A stretch of 64,000 nt of DNA from Modestobacter muralis (GTDB taxonomy: Bacteria > Actinomycetota > Actinomycetes > Mycobacteriales > Geodermatophilaceae). The notes beneath the pieces are model-generated. The model saw only the letters and a list, made by a program, of their open reading frames with translations. It did not search any database and was not told where the DNA came from. This document shows, piece after piece, positions 53,241-64,000 of the stretch. Numbering within the stretch: position 1 is the first letter of the stretch; every line of letters begins with the position of its first letter. The stretch covers positions 62,001-126,000 of the forward strand of contig NZ_JAAGWH010000012.1 in NCBI RefSeq assembly GCF_010682105.1. Reading direction: 5' to 3'. The translations under genes and the position numbers were made by a program.

Positions 53241-53276
53241 GCGCCGCCGTGACCTCCTCGTCGGGCACGGCGGCGC
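53241..53276. terminator. Bidirectional hairpin terminator
   Basis: GCGCCGCCGTG (53241-53251) pairs with CACGGCGGCGC (53266-53276), between the convergent polymerase and membrane-anchored protein genes. Confidence 0.7.
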
Positions 53277-53291
53277 CTCCCCCAGCAGAGC

Positions 53292-54179
53292 TCAGCGGCT
53301 GCTGATCACCACCAGGGAGCAGCCGGACTCGCCGAACGGCTCGACCTCGAAGCCAAGCTGGAGCAGGCACTCGGCCACGGCCAGGTTCATCGCTGCCTGC
53401 ACCGCGGCGTGCACCTCGCCCGAGCGGACGTCCTCGGAGCTCGCGCGGTGGTGCTGGTGCCAGCTGACGACGATGCCCGGACGACCCGGCTCGGGGCTCA
53501 GGCACACGCCACCGGCGGTCTCCTCCCCCACGCAGTCGTGCAGCGACAGCCCGGACTCCACCAGCGCGGACGCCACCTCCACGACCAGCGTCACCAGCTC
53601 GTCGTCATCGGCGAAGTCGTGGTCCCACTCGGCGGGCAGCCGGTCCAGCTGGTCGCTGAGGTCGCTGAGCCAGGCCCGCTCCTCGGGCAGCTGACGGCGC
53701 ACCACGCGGCCGTCGGCGCGACGGACCCCGTGCACCGGCTGGCCGGCACCGGTCAGGCCGGCCCACTCGGCCTCGATCCGGTCGGTGAACGGCCCGGACA
53801 CGACCTGCTCCCCCGGGCGCTCCTCGGACTCCGCGACCAGCCACCAGGCCGCCGGCCCGTGGTCCGCGACGCGCTTGCCGGCGGGGTGAGCGGCCAGGCC
53901 GGCCGTCCGCCCCTCCTGCTCGGTCCGCGGCTCCTGCACCGCGAGCACCATCGGGGCGACCTCGTTGGCCGCGGGGCCGGCAGCCTCGGCCGACCCGACG
54001 ACCGCTCCGGCCGTGGCGAGCGCCGGCGCCTCGACCCGGGTGCGCTGCCCCGGCAGCTGGGTGCGCTGCACCTGGTTGCGCTCGAACTCGTACCGCGCCG
54101 TCGAGCTCTGCGCGAGGGCCACGACGAGCGCGGCCATCACGACGAAGCCCACCACGGCGACCACCGGCCAGATGATCAC
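53292..54179 (-). CDS. Membrane-anchored protein with WP-GFVV module
   Basis: A 295-residue protein. It begins with one membrane helix (WPVVAVVGFVVMAALVV) and SSTARYEFERNQ, matching the 59-residue protein at 41540-41719. An Ala-rich linker follows, then a soluble part with WWLVAESEE, a helical region, a segment with two Cys (LHDCVGEETAGGVCLSP), and GIVVSWHQHHRASSED. No domain family is recognised. GTG at 54179 overlaps the TGA of the upstream gene, so they are co-translated. Confidence 0.7.
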   Translation of the reverse strand: MIIWPVVAVVGFVVMAALVVALAQSSTARYEFERNQVQRTQLPGQRTRVEAPALATAGAVVGSAEAAGPAANEVAPMVLAVQEPRTEQEGRTAGLAAHPAGKRVADHGPAAWWLVAESEERPGEQVVSGPFTDRIEAEWAGLTGAGQPVHGVRRADGRVVRRQLPEERAWLSDLSDQLDRLPAEWDHDFADDDELVTLVVEVASALVESGLSLHDCVGEETAGGVCLSPEPGRPGIVVSWHQHHRASSEDVRSGEVHAAVQAAMNLAVAECLLQLGFEVEPFGESGCSLVVISSR

Positions 54180-54439
54180 AGCGCGACCTCCGTCGCGACC
54201 GAGGAGGAACGGGGGACGGGGACGACGACCGGGGCGACGGCGCCCCAGGCGGCGGCGCGGCGGGACGAGCTCCGCGCCCAGCCGCGCAGCTCCGCGGCGG
54301 ACCGGCGGAAGGTCCGGCGGGCCGACACCGGCGACTCGTCGGCGAAGAACTCCAGCAGCGCGTCCAGGCCCACCTCCTCGTTCCGGGAGGGGAGGCGCCC
54401 GGACGACGGGCGGGTCAACAGGTCAAGGGGCGTGCTCAC
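54176..54439 (-). CDS. Small hypothetical protein, first gene of a pair
   Basis: An 87-residue basic protein starting MSTPLDLLTRPSSG, with a short acidic helix (EVGLDALLEFFADES) followed by an Arg/Ser-rich stretch (ARRTFRRSAAELRGWARSSSRR). GTG at 54439 follows GGAG at a good distance, and the stop overlaps the next gene (GTGA). No family recognised; the charge pattern might allow nucleic-acid or membrane-surface binding, but that is only a guess. Confidence 0.6.
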   Translation of the reverse strand: MSTPLDLLTRPSSGRLPSRNEEVGLDALLEFFADESPVSARRTFRRSAAELRGWARSSSRRAAAWGAVAPVVVPVPRSSSVATEVAL

Positions 54440-54769
54440 GCGGGACTCCTCGGTGCTCCGTCGCGGCTGGGGAAGTGCCGCGGACGTGGGCAAAAGGTAG
54501 GTCTCGACGGGCCCCGCACAGGCCCGGTCCGACACCTCCGGGACAGGCCCGTCACCCAATCGTTGTCGGAGGCACCGGGGCGGTCGACGACCCGCCTCAC
54601 CTCAGCCGCCTTGTCGACTTGACACCGTGCTTGACCTGGGATTTCGCGTCGGCGGGGGTCGATGATCACGGCGGGGCCCTCCGGCGCGGCATGTCGCGGC
54701 GGGCCCGGCGGAGGCCACCGGGAGGTGCCCGGCCCGCCCCTCCGCCCGGACCGGCCGCACCCGGTGCGG
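54440..54769. other. 330-base gap between UvrA-like gene and small-protein pair
   Basis: Contains the upstream region of the pair starting at 54439. No gene or strong terminator is convincing; a short GACCG/CGGTC inverted repeat lies near the UvrA-like stop. Confidence 0.4.
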
Positions 54770-57139
<2,370 letters not shown>

Positions 57140-57272
57140 CGTCTCCGCACCCCTCGCCCCTGGTCGGTCCAGCGGGGCATGTGTACCGGACTCATCCCAC
57201 AGTCGGCGACCCCCGCGGCGCCGTCCGTCCGCTCGTCTTGCTGCCCGGCGCCGGGCACCGCATGGTCGGGGC

Positions 57273-58271
57273 ATGACCGCGCTCAGGGTTCTGTTCATCG
57301 GCGGGACCGGGATCATCAGCTCGGCGTGCGCCCGGCTGGCGGTGGAGCGCGGCATCGAGCTGCACCTGCTGAAGCGGAACCGGTCCTCGCTCCGGCCGGT
57401 GCCCGAGGGCGTGGTGCTGCACGAGGGCGACGTCCGGGACCCCGCCGGCGTCCGGCGGGCCCTGGGCGACCAGGACTTCGACGTCGTCGTCGACTGGGTG
57501 GCGTTCACGCCGGAGCACGCGCAGACCGACGTCGACCTCTTCACCGGCCGGACCGGGCAGTACGTGTTCATCAGCTCGGCCTCGGCGTACCAGACCCCGC
57601 CGCTGCGGCTGCCGATCACCGAGTCCACGCCGCTGCGGAACCCGTTCTGGGCCTACTCGCGGGACAAGATCGCCTGTGAGGACCTCCTGGTCTCCGCGTA
57701 CCGCGCCACCGGTTTCCCCGTGACGATCGTGCGGCCCTCGCACACCTACGACGCGGCCACGGTCCCCCTCGACGGGGGCTGGACGGTCATCGACCGGATG
57801 CGCCGCGGCGAGGAGGTGGTGGTGCCCGGCGACGGCACGTCGCTGTGGACGCTCACCCACGCCACCGACTTCGCCCGCGCGTTCGTCGGTCTCCTCGGCC
57901 GGTCCGAGACCCTCGGCGAGGCCTTCCACGTCACCTCCGACGAGGCGATCACCTGGGACCGCATCACCACGCTGCTGGCCCGGGCGGCCGGCGTCGAGCC
58001 CCGGCTGGTGCACGTCCCCTCCGACGCGATCGCCGCGGCGGACCCCGAGTGGGGTGCCGGGCTGCTCGGGGACAAGACGCACTCGGCGGTCTTCGACAAC
58101 ACCAAGGTGCGCACCCTCCTGCCGGACTCCGCGGCGCGCGTGCCGTTCGAGCGGGGCGCGCGGGAGATCGTCGAGTGGCACGACGCCCACCCCGAGCACC
58201 GGACCGTCGACGCCCGGATGGACGCGCTGATGGACCGGCTGGTCGAGGCCTACCGCCCCCGGCCGCTCTGA
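57273..58271 (+). CDS. NAD-dependent epimerase/dehydratase (extended SDR)
   Basis: A 332-residue SDR. The cofactor motif is FIGGTGIIS, the catalytic pair is YSRDK and Ser is in ISSASAYQT. Similar proteins in actinobacteria are annotated as NAD-dependent epimerases without proven substrate. ATG at 57273 is the family's start. Divergent from the UvrA-like gene and convergent with the aminotransferase gene, ending inside a perfect 38-base palindrome. Confidence 0.88.
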   Translation: MTALRVLFIGGTGIISSACARLAVERGIELHLLKRNRSSLRPVPEGVVLHEGDVRDPAGVRRALGDQDFDVVVDWVAFTPEHAQTDVDLFTGRTGQYVFISSASAYQTPPLRLPITESTPLRNPFWAYSRDKIACEDLLVSAYRATGFPVTIVRPSHTYDAATVPLDGGWTVIDRMRRGEEVVVPGDGTSLWTLTHATDFARAFVGLLGRSETLGEAFHVTSDEAITWDRITTLLARAAGVEPRLVHVPSDAIAAADPEWGAGLLGDKTHSAVFDNTKVRTLLPDSAARVPFERGAREIVEWHDAHPEHRTVDARMDALMDRLVEAYRPRPL

Positions 58272-58307
58272 GCACCCCGACGGTTCCGCGGAACCGTCGG
58301 GGTGCTC
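58270..58307. terminator. Perfect 38-base palindromic terminator
   Basis: GAGCACCCCGACGGTTCC (58270-58287) pairs perfectly with 58290-58307 around a GC centre. It overlaps the TGA of the SDR gene and serves both convergent genes. Confidence 0.9.
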
Positions 58308-58337
58308 AGGAGTGCCGGGCGAGCGCGCCCGTCGGGC

Positions 58338-59507
58338 TCACACCGCGGCGACGCCCGACCCGGCCGTGGCCTGGGCGGCGGTGCGTGCCGCCTCGACGGT
58401 GACGTCGATGACGCGGTCCACCTCGTCGGCGGAGAGGTCGTTGGCCATCGGGAGGGCGAGAGCACGCGCGGCGAGGTCGTCGGTGACGGTGAGGGGACCG
58501 TGCACCGGGGAGCCGGCGTACGCCGGGTGCCGGTGGACCGGCCGCTCGTAGTAGGCGGTGACGCCGATCTGCCGACCCGCTGCCACGGCCAGGACCGCCG
58601 TCCGCGTCGCGGCGTCGGGAGCCGAGACGTACCCCGCCTGCCACGTCCCGCCCGCGTTGCCGGTCTGGAACCGGAAGCCGAACGGCTCCAGCCGCTCCCG
58701 GTAGGTCTGGGCGATCTCCCGCCGACGTGCCAGGACGGTGTCGAAGGAGTCCAGCGCCGCCAGCGCGGTCGCGGCGTGGAGCTCGTCCATCTTCGCGTTG
58801 ATCCCGGCGTAGGTGGCGAGCCTGCCCTGCGCGAAGCCGAAGGAGTGCAGGGCCTCGATGCGCTGCAGCAGGTCCTCGTCGAGGGTCGTGATGAGACCTC
58901 CCTCGCCGATCGCGAACGTCTTCGTGGCGTGGAAGGAGTAGACGTGCGGCACCGTGTCGCGGCCGCTGCGGGCACCGGTGTCGTCGAGCCCGCCGAAACC
59001 GGCCGCCGCGTCGACGACCAGCGGGACGCCGGCGTCCGCGCAGAGCTGCTTCCAGCGCTGCTGGGTCGCGGCCGAGGCCGGCAGGCCGAAGGTGTGCGTG
59101 CCGAGCACCGCGGCGACCTGGCCGGGGAAGGTGTCCAGCACGTCGGCCAGCGCGTCGGCGTCCATCTGCCAGCTGTCGGGTTCGACGTCGATGAACAGCG
59201 GCTGCAGGCCCATGATCCGTGCGGCGCCGGCCGTGGCGACGAACGTGTACGAGGGCATCACCACGTAGGGCCGGTCACCGGTGCCGTGCGCGTCGAGCAC
59301 TGCCTTGATGGCCACGATCAGCCCGCTCGTCGCGTTGTTGACGGGCACGGTGCCGACCCCGCCCAGGTGGTCGGACAGGGCGGCGCGGAGCAGCCGCTCG
59401 CACGGCCCGCCGTTGGAGAAGAACCTCGCCTCTTCCGCGAGCCGGTAGTACGGCGCGATCGCTGCCAGGGACGGCAGCTGCGGCCGCAGGAACGGGATGG
59501 CGGTCAC
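58338..59507 (-). CDS. DegT/DnrJ/EryC1/StrS family aminotransferase
   Basis: A 389-residue PLP enzyme that puts an amino group on a keto-sugar nucleotide. PLP Lys is in FHATKTFAIGEGG; other blocks are VNNATSGLIVAI, PSYTFVATAGAA, VVDAAAGFGG and ATYAGINAKMDELHAA. GTG at 59507 overlaps the stop of the glycosyltransferase-like gene upstream (GTGA), so both work on one glycoconjugate. Some members are dehydratases, but this sequence has the aminotransferase Lys. Confidence 0.9.
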   Translation of the reverse strand: MTAIPFLRPQLPSLAAIAPYYRLAEEARFFSNGGPCERLLRAALSDHLGGVGTVPVNNATSGLIVAIKAVLDAHGTGDRPYVVMPSYTFVATAGAARIMGLQPLFIDVEPDSWQMDADALADVLDTFPGQVAAVLGTHTFGLPASAATQQRWKQLCADAGVPLVVDAAAGFGGLDDTGARSGRDTVPHVYSFHATKTFAIGEGGLITTLDEDLLQRIEALHSFGFAQGRLATYAGINAKMDELHAATALAALDSFDTVLARRREIAQTYRERLEPFGFRFQTGNAGGTWQAGYVSAPDAATRTAVLAVAAGRQIGVTAYYERPVHRHPAYAGSPVHGPLTVTDDLAARALALPMANDLSADEVDRVIDVTVEAARTAAQATAGSGVAAV

Positions 59508-60469
59508 GCCGTCGCCCCCTTCGGGTCGACCGGGAGCCCGCTGCCCGCGGCCCAGGACCAGGTGTCCGCGGCGACCGCGGCCCAGTCCGTCGTGGCGCTC
59601 CGGGCGCTCAACTCGTGCCTGGCACCGGGGATGGGGGCCTCCATGTGGTGGACGAGCTCGGGATCGGAGGCGAACAAGGGGTGCCGGCGGGAGGGGCGGC
59701 GCAGGGCGCGCGCGCTGACCGCCACGCGGACCGACCCACGCGCCAGCGCCTTCGGCCACCCGGCCGGCGGCACCGCGCGGAAGGGCAGCAGGTCGGCGCG
59801 CAGCTCGGCGGCGGTGTAGGGCAGGTAGCCGGCCGTGGCCGCCCAGCTCGCCTGGTCCCACGCCCCACCGCTGAGGGCGGTGAACCGGAGCAGGCTCAGG
59901 TCCTGCCGCAGGGTGCTCAGCCGGGTGCCGAGGGTGCTGGTGGCGTAGGCGGCCGGGTACCAGTCCACGTCGCCGGTCGTGGCGACCGCACCCGCCGTGC
60001 CGGCGCCCGGCTCCGACGCGAGGACGGCGCGGCGCCGGCTCGCGGCCGTGTCGAGGGCACCGGAGCCGTACACGGTCACGTACGAGGCCCGGGGAAGCGC
60101 CTCGACGCCCTGCGCCAGGCGACGCAGGGCGTCCGGGCGGTAGAGGTAGTCGTCCTCGGCGAACCAGAGGAACTGGTCGGGGGACGCCTCGCGCGCGGCC
60201 TCACGGCTGAAGGTGGCGCGCAGCGAGCGGGCGTCGCTGCCGCCCTTGATGTCCACGACCTCCCCCGTGGCCTCCATGAGCGTCAGCAGCGGCCCGGGTC
60301 GCACCTGGTCGTTGACGTAGACGAGCTCGGGCGCCTGGTCCAGCTGCTCCGCTGCCCGCAGCATCGAGACCAGCGCCAGCACCTTGCTGTAGTACGCCGG
60401 CCGGGGCTTGGTGTTCTCCCCGCCGTAGTGGCGGTACAGCACGCGCAGGGGAGGGGGGTGGGGCGTCAA
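59504..60469 (-). CDS. Glycosyltransferase-like protein
   Basis: A 321-residue protein. It starts TPHPPPLRVLYRHYGGENTK and has a nucleotide-sugar type motif FAEDDYLYRPDALRRL (acidic DxD-like triad) plus a GAWDQASW acceptor-like segment. I believe it is a GT-A-fold glycosyltransferase but cannot place the family. TTG at 60469 is chosen because AGAGGAG lies a few bases upstream; longer open frames lack a ribosome site. It overlaps the aminotransferase gene and should transfer the sugar it helps make. Confidence 0.65.
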   Translation of the reverse strand: MTPHPPPLRVLYRHYGGENTKPRPAYYSKVLALVSMLRAAEQLDQAPELVYVNDQVRPGPLLTLMEATGEVVDIKGGSDARSLRATFSREAAREASPDQFLWFAEDDYLYRPDALRRLAQGVEALPRASYVTVYGSGALDTAASRRRAVLASEPGAGTAGAVATTGDVDWYPAAYATSTLGTRLSTLRQDLSLLRFTALSGGAWDQASWAATAGYLPYTAAELRADLLPFRAVPPAGWPKALARGSVRVAVSARALRRPSRRHPLFASDPELVHHMEAPIPGARHELSARSATTDWAAVAADTWSWAAGSGLPVDPKGATA

Positions 60470-60775
60470 GCTGAGCTCCTCTCGAGCGACGACCCACCGG
60501 ATGCGGGCCGCCCGGACAACGTCTCGGGTGACGAAGACGGCGTCCCCAGGTGACGTGTTCCGCCTCTGGGTCGTCACCCGTGCGGGCGTTGCCGCTCTCG
60601 GGTCTGGACCGTCTGCCCCGCGATCATGGCTGCCTGCGGGGTCCTTCGGACAGTCCGCGCAGGCCGTGTCACCCAGCAGGGTCACGCCGGCTCGCGACGA
60701 CCAGGTCGACGGGGAGGACCCGCGGAGACCTGACGACGTGGTCACGACCTGTGAGGCCCATGTCCCTTCCAGTGC
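60470..60775. other. 306-base intergenic region
   Basis: Upstream region of the glycosyltransferase-like gene and of the forward ORF at 60776. No promoter, RNA gene or additional ORF is convincing. Base use is somewhat less GC-biased than in most of the window. Confidence 0.4.
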
Positions 60776-61435
60776 GTGGGCGAACTCTCCACAAGAGAGA
60801 CCCGGCTCGACGCCGTCCGGGAAGCCGTGGCTGCCGAAGCAGAGCCGCTGGTCACGCTCACACATCTGCTTCGGCTGTGTCGCGACGAACACCAGGTTCT
60901 GTGGGAGCGGATGAACGACCCGCCATGCCGCGCGCGCATGGCGTGCGTAGAGGTGGACCTGGCCGCGGTCCTACCCGCATCCGGCGCCGCGTCCAGGCTG
61001 TCCCCGGCGCTTCGCCGCGCCCTCGCCGCGGCGCTCGTGTCGACCGATGACACCCCTGGCGTCGTGGTCGCGCGTTCCCTGGCCGACCTGCTCGACTCCC
61101 ATTCCGGTCACACCTTCGCGGCGTCATTCACGGCCCGCAGCCCCTACCAGCCAAGGATCGGCGTCCCGCTCCCGCCGGACGGTCCGGACCTGCGCCAGGT
61201 CACCGCACTTTCAGCCACCTCCCCACCCTGGCGACTGGCCAACCGGCTGGACGAGAGGCGCATCGTTGTCCACGGCCGTCACTCTCCGGAGGGCCGCTGT
61301 CCTCGTGCTGCTCGCCGACGGGCGGTCCAGGCCGACTGTGCTGCTCACCGAGCGTTCCCCGGACCTGGCCGACCATCCCGGGCAGCTGGTCTTCCCGGGC
61401 GGTGCTGCCGACACCGGCGACGACGGGCCCTGTGA
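60776..61435 (+). CDS. Hypothetical protein, 3' end uncertain
   Basis: The frame from GTG 60776 is protein-like up to about 61290 (TRLDAVREAVAAEAEPLVTL, RLSPALRRALAAALVSTDD, SADLLDSHSG region). After that the Arg-rich reading is only the shadow of the Nudix-like frame. Codons such as CAT, CCA, GCA and TTT-rich neighbours are more frequent than elsewhere. It could be a complete small gene whose stop was lost by frameshift. No family recognised. Confidence 0.35.
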   Translation: MGELSTRETRLDAVREAVAAEAEPLVTLTHLLRLCRDEHQVLWERMNDPPCRARMACVEVDLAAVLPASGAASRLSPALRRALAAALVSTDDTPGVVVARSLADLLDSHSGHTFAASFTARSPYQPRIGVPLPPDGPDLRQVTALSATSPPWRLANRLDERRIVVHGRHSPEGRCPRAARRRAVQADCAAHRAFPGPGRPSRAAGLPGRCCRHRRRRAL

Positions 61436-61790
61436 CACCGCGCTGCGAGGGCCACGCGAGGAGATCGGCCCGGACCCGGTCGGCGTCCGGGTCATCGGGC
61501 AGCTGCCGCCGATGGCTCTGGCCGACAGTGGCTTCCTCGTCACCCCCGTCCTGGCATGGACCCTCGAGGCTCCCGCCCTGGACCAGATGAACCCCGCCGA
61601 GGTGAGCGCCGTCCTCCAGGTGCCTCTCCCGGGCCGGCGACGCGTAGCCGACGACGTACGCAGCCCGACCGGGCCTGCCGCTCCCGCTCGCCCCGGCTAC
61701 GGGCGGATGACCGAGACCGTGCTCGACCTGCTCGCCAGCATGATCGGTGGCGACTGGGCACGTGCTCGTCGATGGCGAGGCGTGCCGCTG
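61266..61790 (+). pseudogene. Degenerate Nudix (CoA pyrophosphatase-like) remnant
   Basis: The frame contains RRAAVLVLLADG, VLLTERSPDLADHPGQLVFPGG and DSGFLVTPVLAW, as in Nudix CoA pyrophosphatases. The Nudix box reads TALRGPREEIGPDP, so the Glu of the conserved REA pair is missing. The usual N-terminal 40 residues are absent, and the middle of the C-terminal half (ARPGYGRMTETVLDLL) is disrupted before GGDWARA. No good start codon or ribosome site exists; TTG at 61266 is the first candidate. I read it as a decayed gene, though an altered active protein cannot be excluded. Confidence 0.5.
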
Positions 61791-61893
61791 AGGTGGTGGA
61801 TGTCCTCCTCCGGGGCGGCCGACGGCCCCGCTTCGGTTCGTCGGGTGCCCCGATCTCCCAGATGTGGAAGGCGGGTCATCGCACAACGCGCAG

Positions 61894-63555
61894 CTATGAC
61901 GGTCTTGCCAGGTGAGAACGGTGGCGGCGGGGAGAAGTCCTGGCGAGGTAGGCGCTCAGCGCGACAACCGCGCCCGCCTCCGTGAGGAGCACGATCTGCT
62001 GCCGCGCGGTGATGGGGCCCGGGCGGGGCGCGGCCGTCTGGATCAGGCCGTTGAGCAGCGCCGCTGCGGCGACTCCAGCGATCACACGGCCGCCGACGCG
62101 GTCGGCGTGTGCAGCCAGGAGCCGCAGGTCGGAGTCCCGCAGATGCGCCTCCATGCTCGGGTTGTCGAGGAACTCGGCAAGCAGCCGCATGCTGTGCGGC
62201 GCTTCGGCACCAGCGCTGGCCACTTCCTGCACCAGTTCAGTGATCCTGCGGGCCACCGCAGCTGGGGAGAAGCGCTGGGCTGCCAGCCGATCTGCGTAGG
62301 GGGCCAGCACGCCGGCGATCTGGAAGCCCGGGTCGAGTCGTTGCCCGAGGCCTTCGGCCATCAAGAGCATCTTGAACAGCAGGGCGAGGTCGTGCGCCAG
62401 GTGCATGTGGTGCCGCCGGACCAGGCCGAGCAGTTCGCTGAGCAGCTCGGTGATCCCCCACTCCGCCAAGGCCCGACCGGTGAACCGGTTCATCAGGGGC
62501 TTCAAGTCGGCCTGCAGCGCACTGCGGTCGACGTCGGACTCGCTGGTCGCCAGGCCGAGCAGGGCGTCGGTGGTGCCGTCGAGGTCGCCGCGCATCATCC
62601 TGACCAGGAAGGTGACCAGCCCTTCCCGGAGGTGGTCGGTCAGCTCGCCGACCATGCCGAAGTCGATGATCGCCAGGCTGCCGTCGGGGCGGATGAAGAA
62701 GTTCCCCGGGTGCGGGTCTGCGTGGAAGAACCCGTCTTCGAAGACCATGTGGCAGAGCACCCCCGTCGCGCGCGCCGCCAGCTCCCGCCGGTCGATGCCT
62801 GCCGCGGCGAGGGCGTCCACGTCATCGATCTTGATGCCCCGAACGCGTTCCAGGGTGAGGACCCGTGAGGTCGTCGTCTCCCAGAAGACCGCGGGTATGT
62901 GGACATCGCGGTCGTCGGCGAAGTTCGCCGCGAAGCGTTCGGCATTGTGGGCCTCACGCAGGTAGTCCAGCTCCTTGCGGAGGCTCTCGGCGAACTCGTG
63001 AGCGATCCCGGCGACGTCGTAGTCGCGGGCGGGCGGCCACCGTCGGTTGGCCCGTCCGGCCAGGTCCTCGAGGATCGCCAGGTCAGCCTCAACTGTCTCG
63101 ACGGCGCCGGGGCGTCGGACCTTCACCACCACGTCCTGGTCACCCACCTTGGCTGCGTGTACCTGGCCGATCGATGCACTGGCCAGCGGGACCGGGGCCA
63201 TGTCCGCCAACGACGTGGGGTCCGGCAGTTCTTCGGCGATGGCGTTCCACACGCTCGTCACCGGGATGGGCGCCACGGAGTCCTGCAGCTTGGCCAGCTC
63301 TCTCAGGTAGTCAGGAGGCAGGATGTCCGGGCGGGTGGAGAGAACCTGGCCGAGCTTGACGAAGGTGGGGCCCAGTTCCTCCAGTGCGAGCCGCAGGTGC
63401 TCGGGCTGCGTGTAGTCCCGGCCCTTCTCGTGACCGGGGAGTCCGACCCGGAAGGGGAACCGCCCGCTCAGGCCGACGGCGCCGACGGCGAACCCCAATC
63501 CGTGCACCGAGAGGACGTCGACGATCTGCCGGTAACGCTGGGACTTGGTGAGCAC
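61894..63555 (-). CDS. UbiB/AarF (ABC1) family atypical kinase
   Basis: A 553-residue protein of the ABC1/UbiB family, involved in quinone or lipid metabolism in other organisms. The family features are all present: KxGQ helix (TFVKLGQVLSTRPDILP), Ala-rich loop ASASIGQVHAA, ATP-binding Lys in VVVKVRRPG, FFHADPHPGNF and IIDFGMVG. Two hydrophobic C-terminal helices (VIAGVAAAALLNGLI, IVLLTEAGAVVALSAYLA) probably anchor it. GTG at 63555 starts MLTKSQRYRQIVD. Divergent from the aldolase gene. Confidence 0.92.
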   Translation of the reverse strand: MLTKSQRYRQIVDVLSVHGLGFAVGAVGLSGRFPFRVGLPGHEKGRDYTQPEHLRLALEELGPTFVKLGQVLSTRPDILPPDYLRELAKLQDSVAPIPVTSVWNAIAEELPDPTSLADMAPVPLASASIGQVHAAKVGDQDVVVKVRRPGAVETVEADLAILEDLAGRANRRWPPARDYDVAGIAHEFAESLRKELDYLREAHNAERFAANFADDRDVHIPAVFWETTTSRVLTLERVRGIKIDDVDALAAAGIDRRELAARATGVLCHMVFEDGFFHADPHPGNFFIRPDGSLAIIDFGMVGELTDHLREGLVTFLVRMMRGDLDGTTDALLGLATSESDVDRSALQADLKPLMNRFTGRALAEWGITELLSELLGLVRRHHMHLAHDLALLFKMLLMAEGLGQRLDPGFQIAGVLAPYADRLAAQRFSPAAVARRITELVQEVASAGAEAPHSMRLLAEFLDNPSMEAHLRDSDLRLLAAHADRVGGRVIAGVAAAALLNGLIQTAAPRPGPITARQQIVLLTEAGAVVALSAYLARTSPRRHRSHLARPS

Positions 63556-63856
63556 GCGCTACCTCTTGACGGTGAGCCGGCCGCTGTGGCACGGAAGGGA
63601 TTGGCTCAACGGTAGGCGAGCCGGTGCCGTGGCCGTCGAGGACGCCGACACGGTGCGTCGCTCCACCGGGGCGCGGCTGAAGGGCCCGTCGACGGCGTCC
63701 GGCGACCCGGCTGTGCCCGGCAGGCGGAACCACGCTCACCCGGCATGCCACCACCCGGCTGACCGAGCCCAGCCGGGCACTCACTGCTGGTTGAGGGCAT
63801 CGATCGTCCTACCCTCGGGGTGCTCGACCGACTCCTTCCGACCGTGGGGCAGTGAC
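63556..63856. promoter_or_regulatory. 301-base divergent intergenic region
   Basis: Lies between the kinase-like gene and the aldolase gene. TACCCT at 63810-63815 is a possible -10 for the aldolase, giving a leader of about 35 bases. No gene or repeat is otherwise supported. Confidence 0.35.
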
Positions 63857-64000
63857 ATGGATGCACAGCAGCGCGAGAAGATCGCAGAGGGAGTGGGCAT
63901 CTTCGCGGCGTTGGACCAGAGCGGCGGGAGCACTCTGCAGGCGCTGGAGCTGTACGGGATCGACCGGAGCCAGTACTCCTCCGAAGAGGAGATGTTCGAT
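63857..64000 (+). CDS. Class I fructose-bisphosphate aldolase (3' end outside window)
   Basis: The first 48 residues are visible and the frame is cut by the window edge. The sequence GVGIFAALDQSGGST followed by ALELYGIDRSQYSSEEEMFD is the N-terminus of bacterial class I fructose-1,6-bisphosphate aldolase, which cleaves the bisphosphate to two triose phosphates using a Schiff-base Lys. ATG at 63857 matches the family start. The catalytic Lys lies beyond the window. Confidence 0.9.
   Translation, partial: MDAQQREKIAEGVGIFAALDQSGGSTLQALELYGIDRSQYSSEEEMFD

Overview
The window is very GC-rich (third codon positions almost all G or C) and gene-dense, with many GTG starts and ATGA/GTGA/TGATG overlaps. 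Gene content is actinobacterial: mycothiol synthase MshD, GlnR, an SseC/CysA2 pair, a DUF2993 protein and an HrpA-type helicase. The order DUF1416 - cysA2 - thioredoxin - DUF2993 - glnR - mshD - pst matches the mycobacterial chromosome. Together with the dispersed intergenic repeat this suggests a Geodermatophilaceae-like organism (Blastococcus, Modestobacter or Geodermatophilus type). That placement is inference; no rRNA or tRNA gene was seen.

Layout. 1-10.2 kb: the 3' part of nhaA, a conserved hypothetical gene, a three-gene reverse operon (DUF885 peptidase-like, nitrobindin-like, tiny membrane protein), an RsbQ-like hydrolase coupled to a PAS-GGDEF-EAL protein, a divergent epimerase/TetR pair with repeated operators, and a secreted trypsin-like protease. 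10.2-20 kb: sulfur genes behind a Cys-codon leader peptide, an envelope pair, glnR, mshD, then pstS-pstC-pstA-pstB behind a PHO box. 20-30.3 kb: a divergent LCP protein, a 14-residue-repeat coiled-coil protein, two stress-type small proteins, a siderophore-interacting protein, a two-component system, and cysDN preceded by a Cys-containing small ORF. 30.3-44.2 kb: an ABM-globin fusion, small redox enzymes and regulators, hrpA, a MarR-MFS efflux pair, a YihY-family protein and a hemerythrin.

44.2-51.3 kb holds the most interesting unit: seven reverse-strand genes, each overlapping the next by 4-8 bases. In transcription order they encode a polymerising-type family 2 glycosyltransferase, an exosortase/archaeosortase-family membrane protein, an ATP-grasp ligase, a WecB-type epimerase, a HAD phosphatase, a small secreted protein with a C-terminal sorting-signal-like tail, and a PIG-L deacetylase. 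I read this as a surface glycan or protein-anchoring system carrying its own candidate substrate.

51.5-64 kb: a short family A DNA polymerase, a two-gene unit sharing a membrane-anchor module with a 59-residue protein at 41.5 kb, a class II UvrA-like ATPase, an SDR protein, a DegT aminotransferase coupled to a glycosyltransferase-like gene, a degenerate Nudix region with less biased codon use, a UbiB/AarF kinase-like protein, and the start of a class I fructose-bisphosphate aldolase cut by the window edge.
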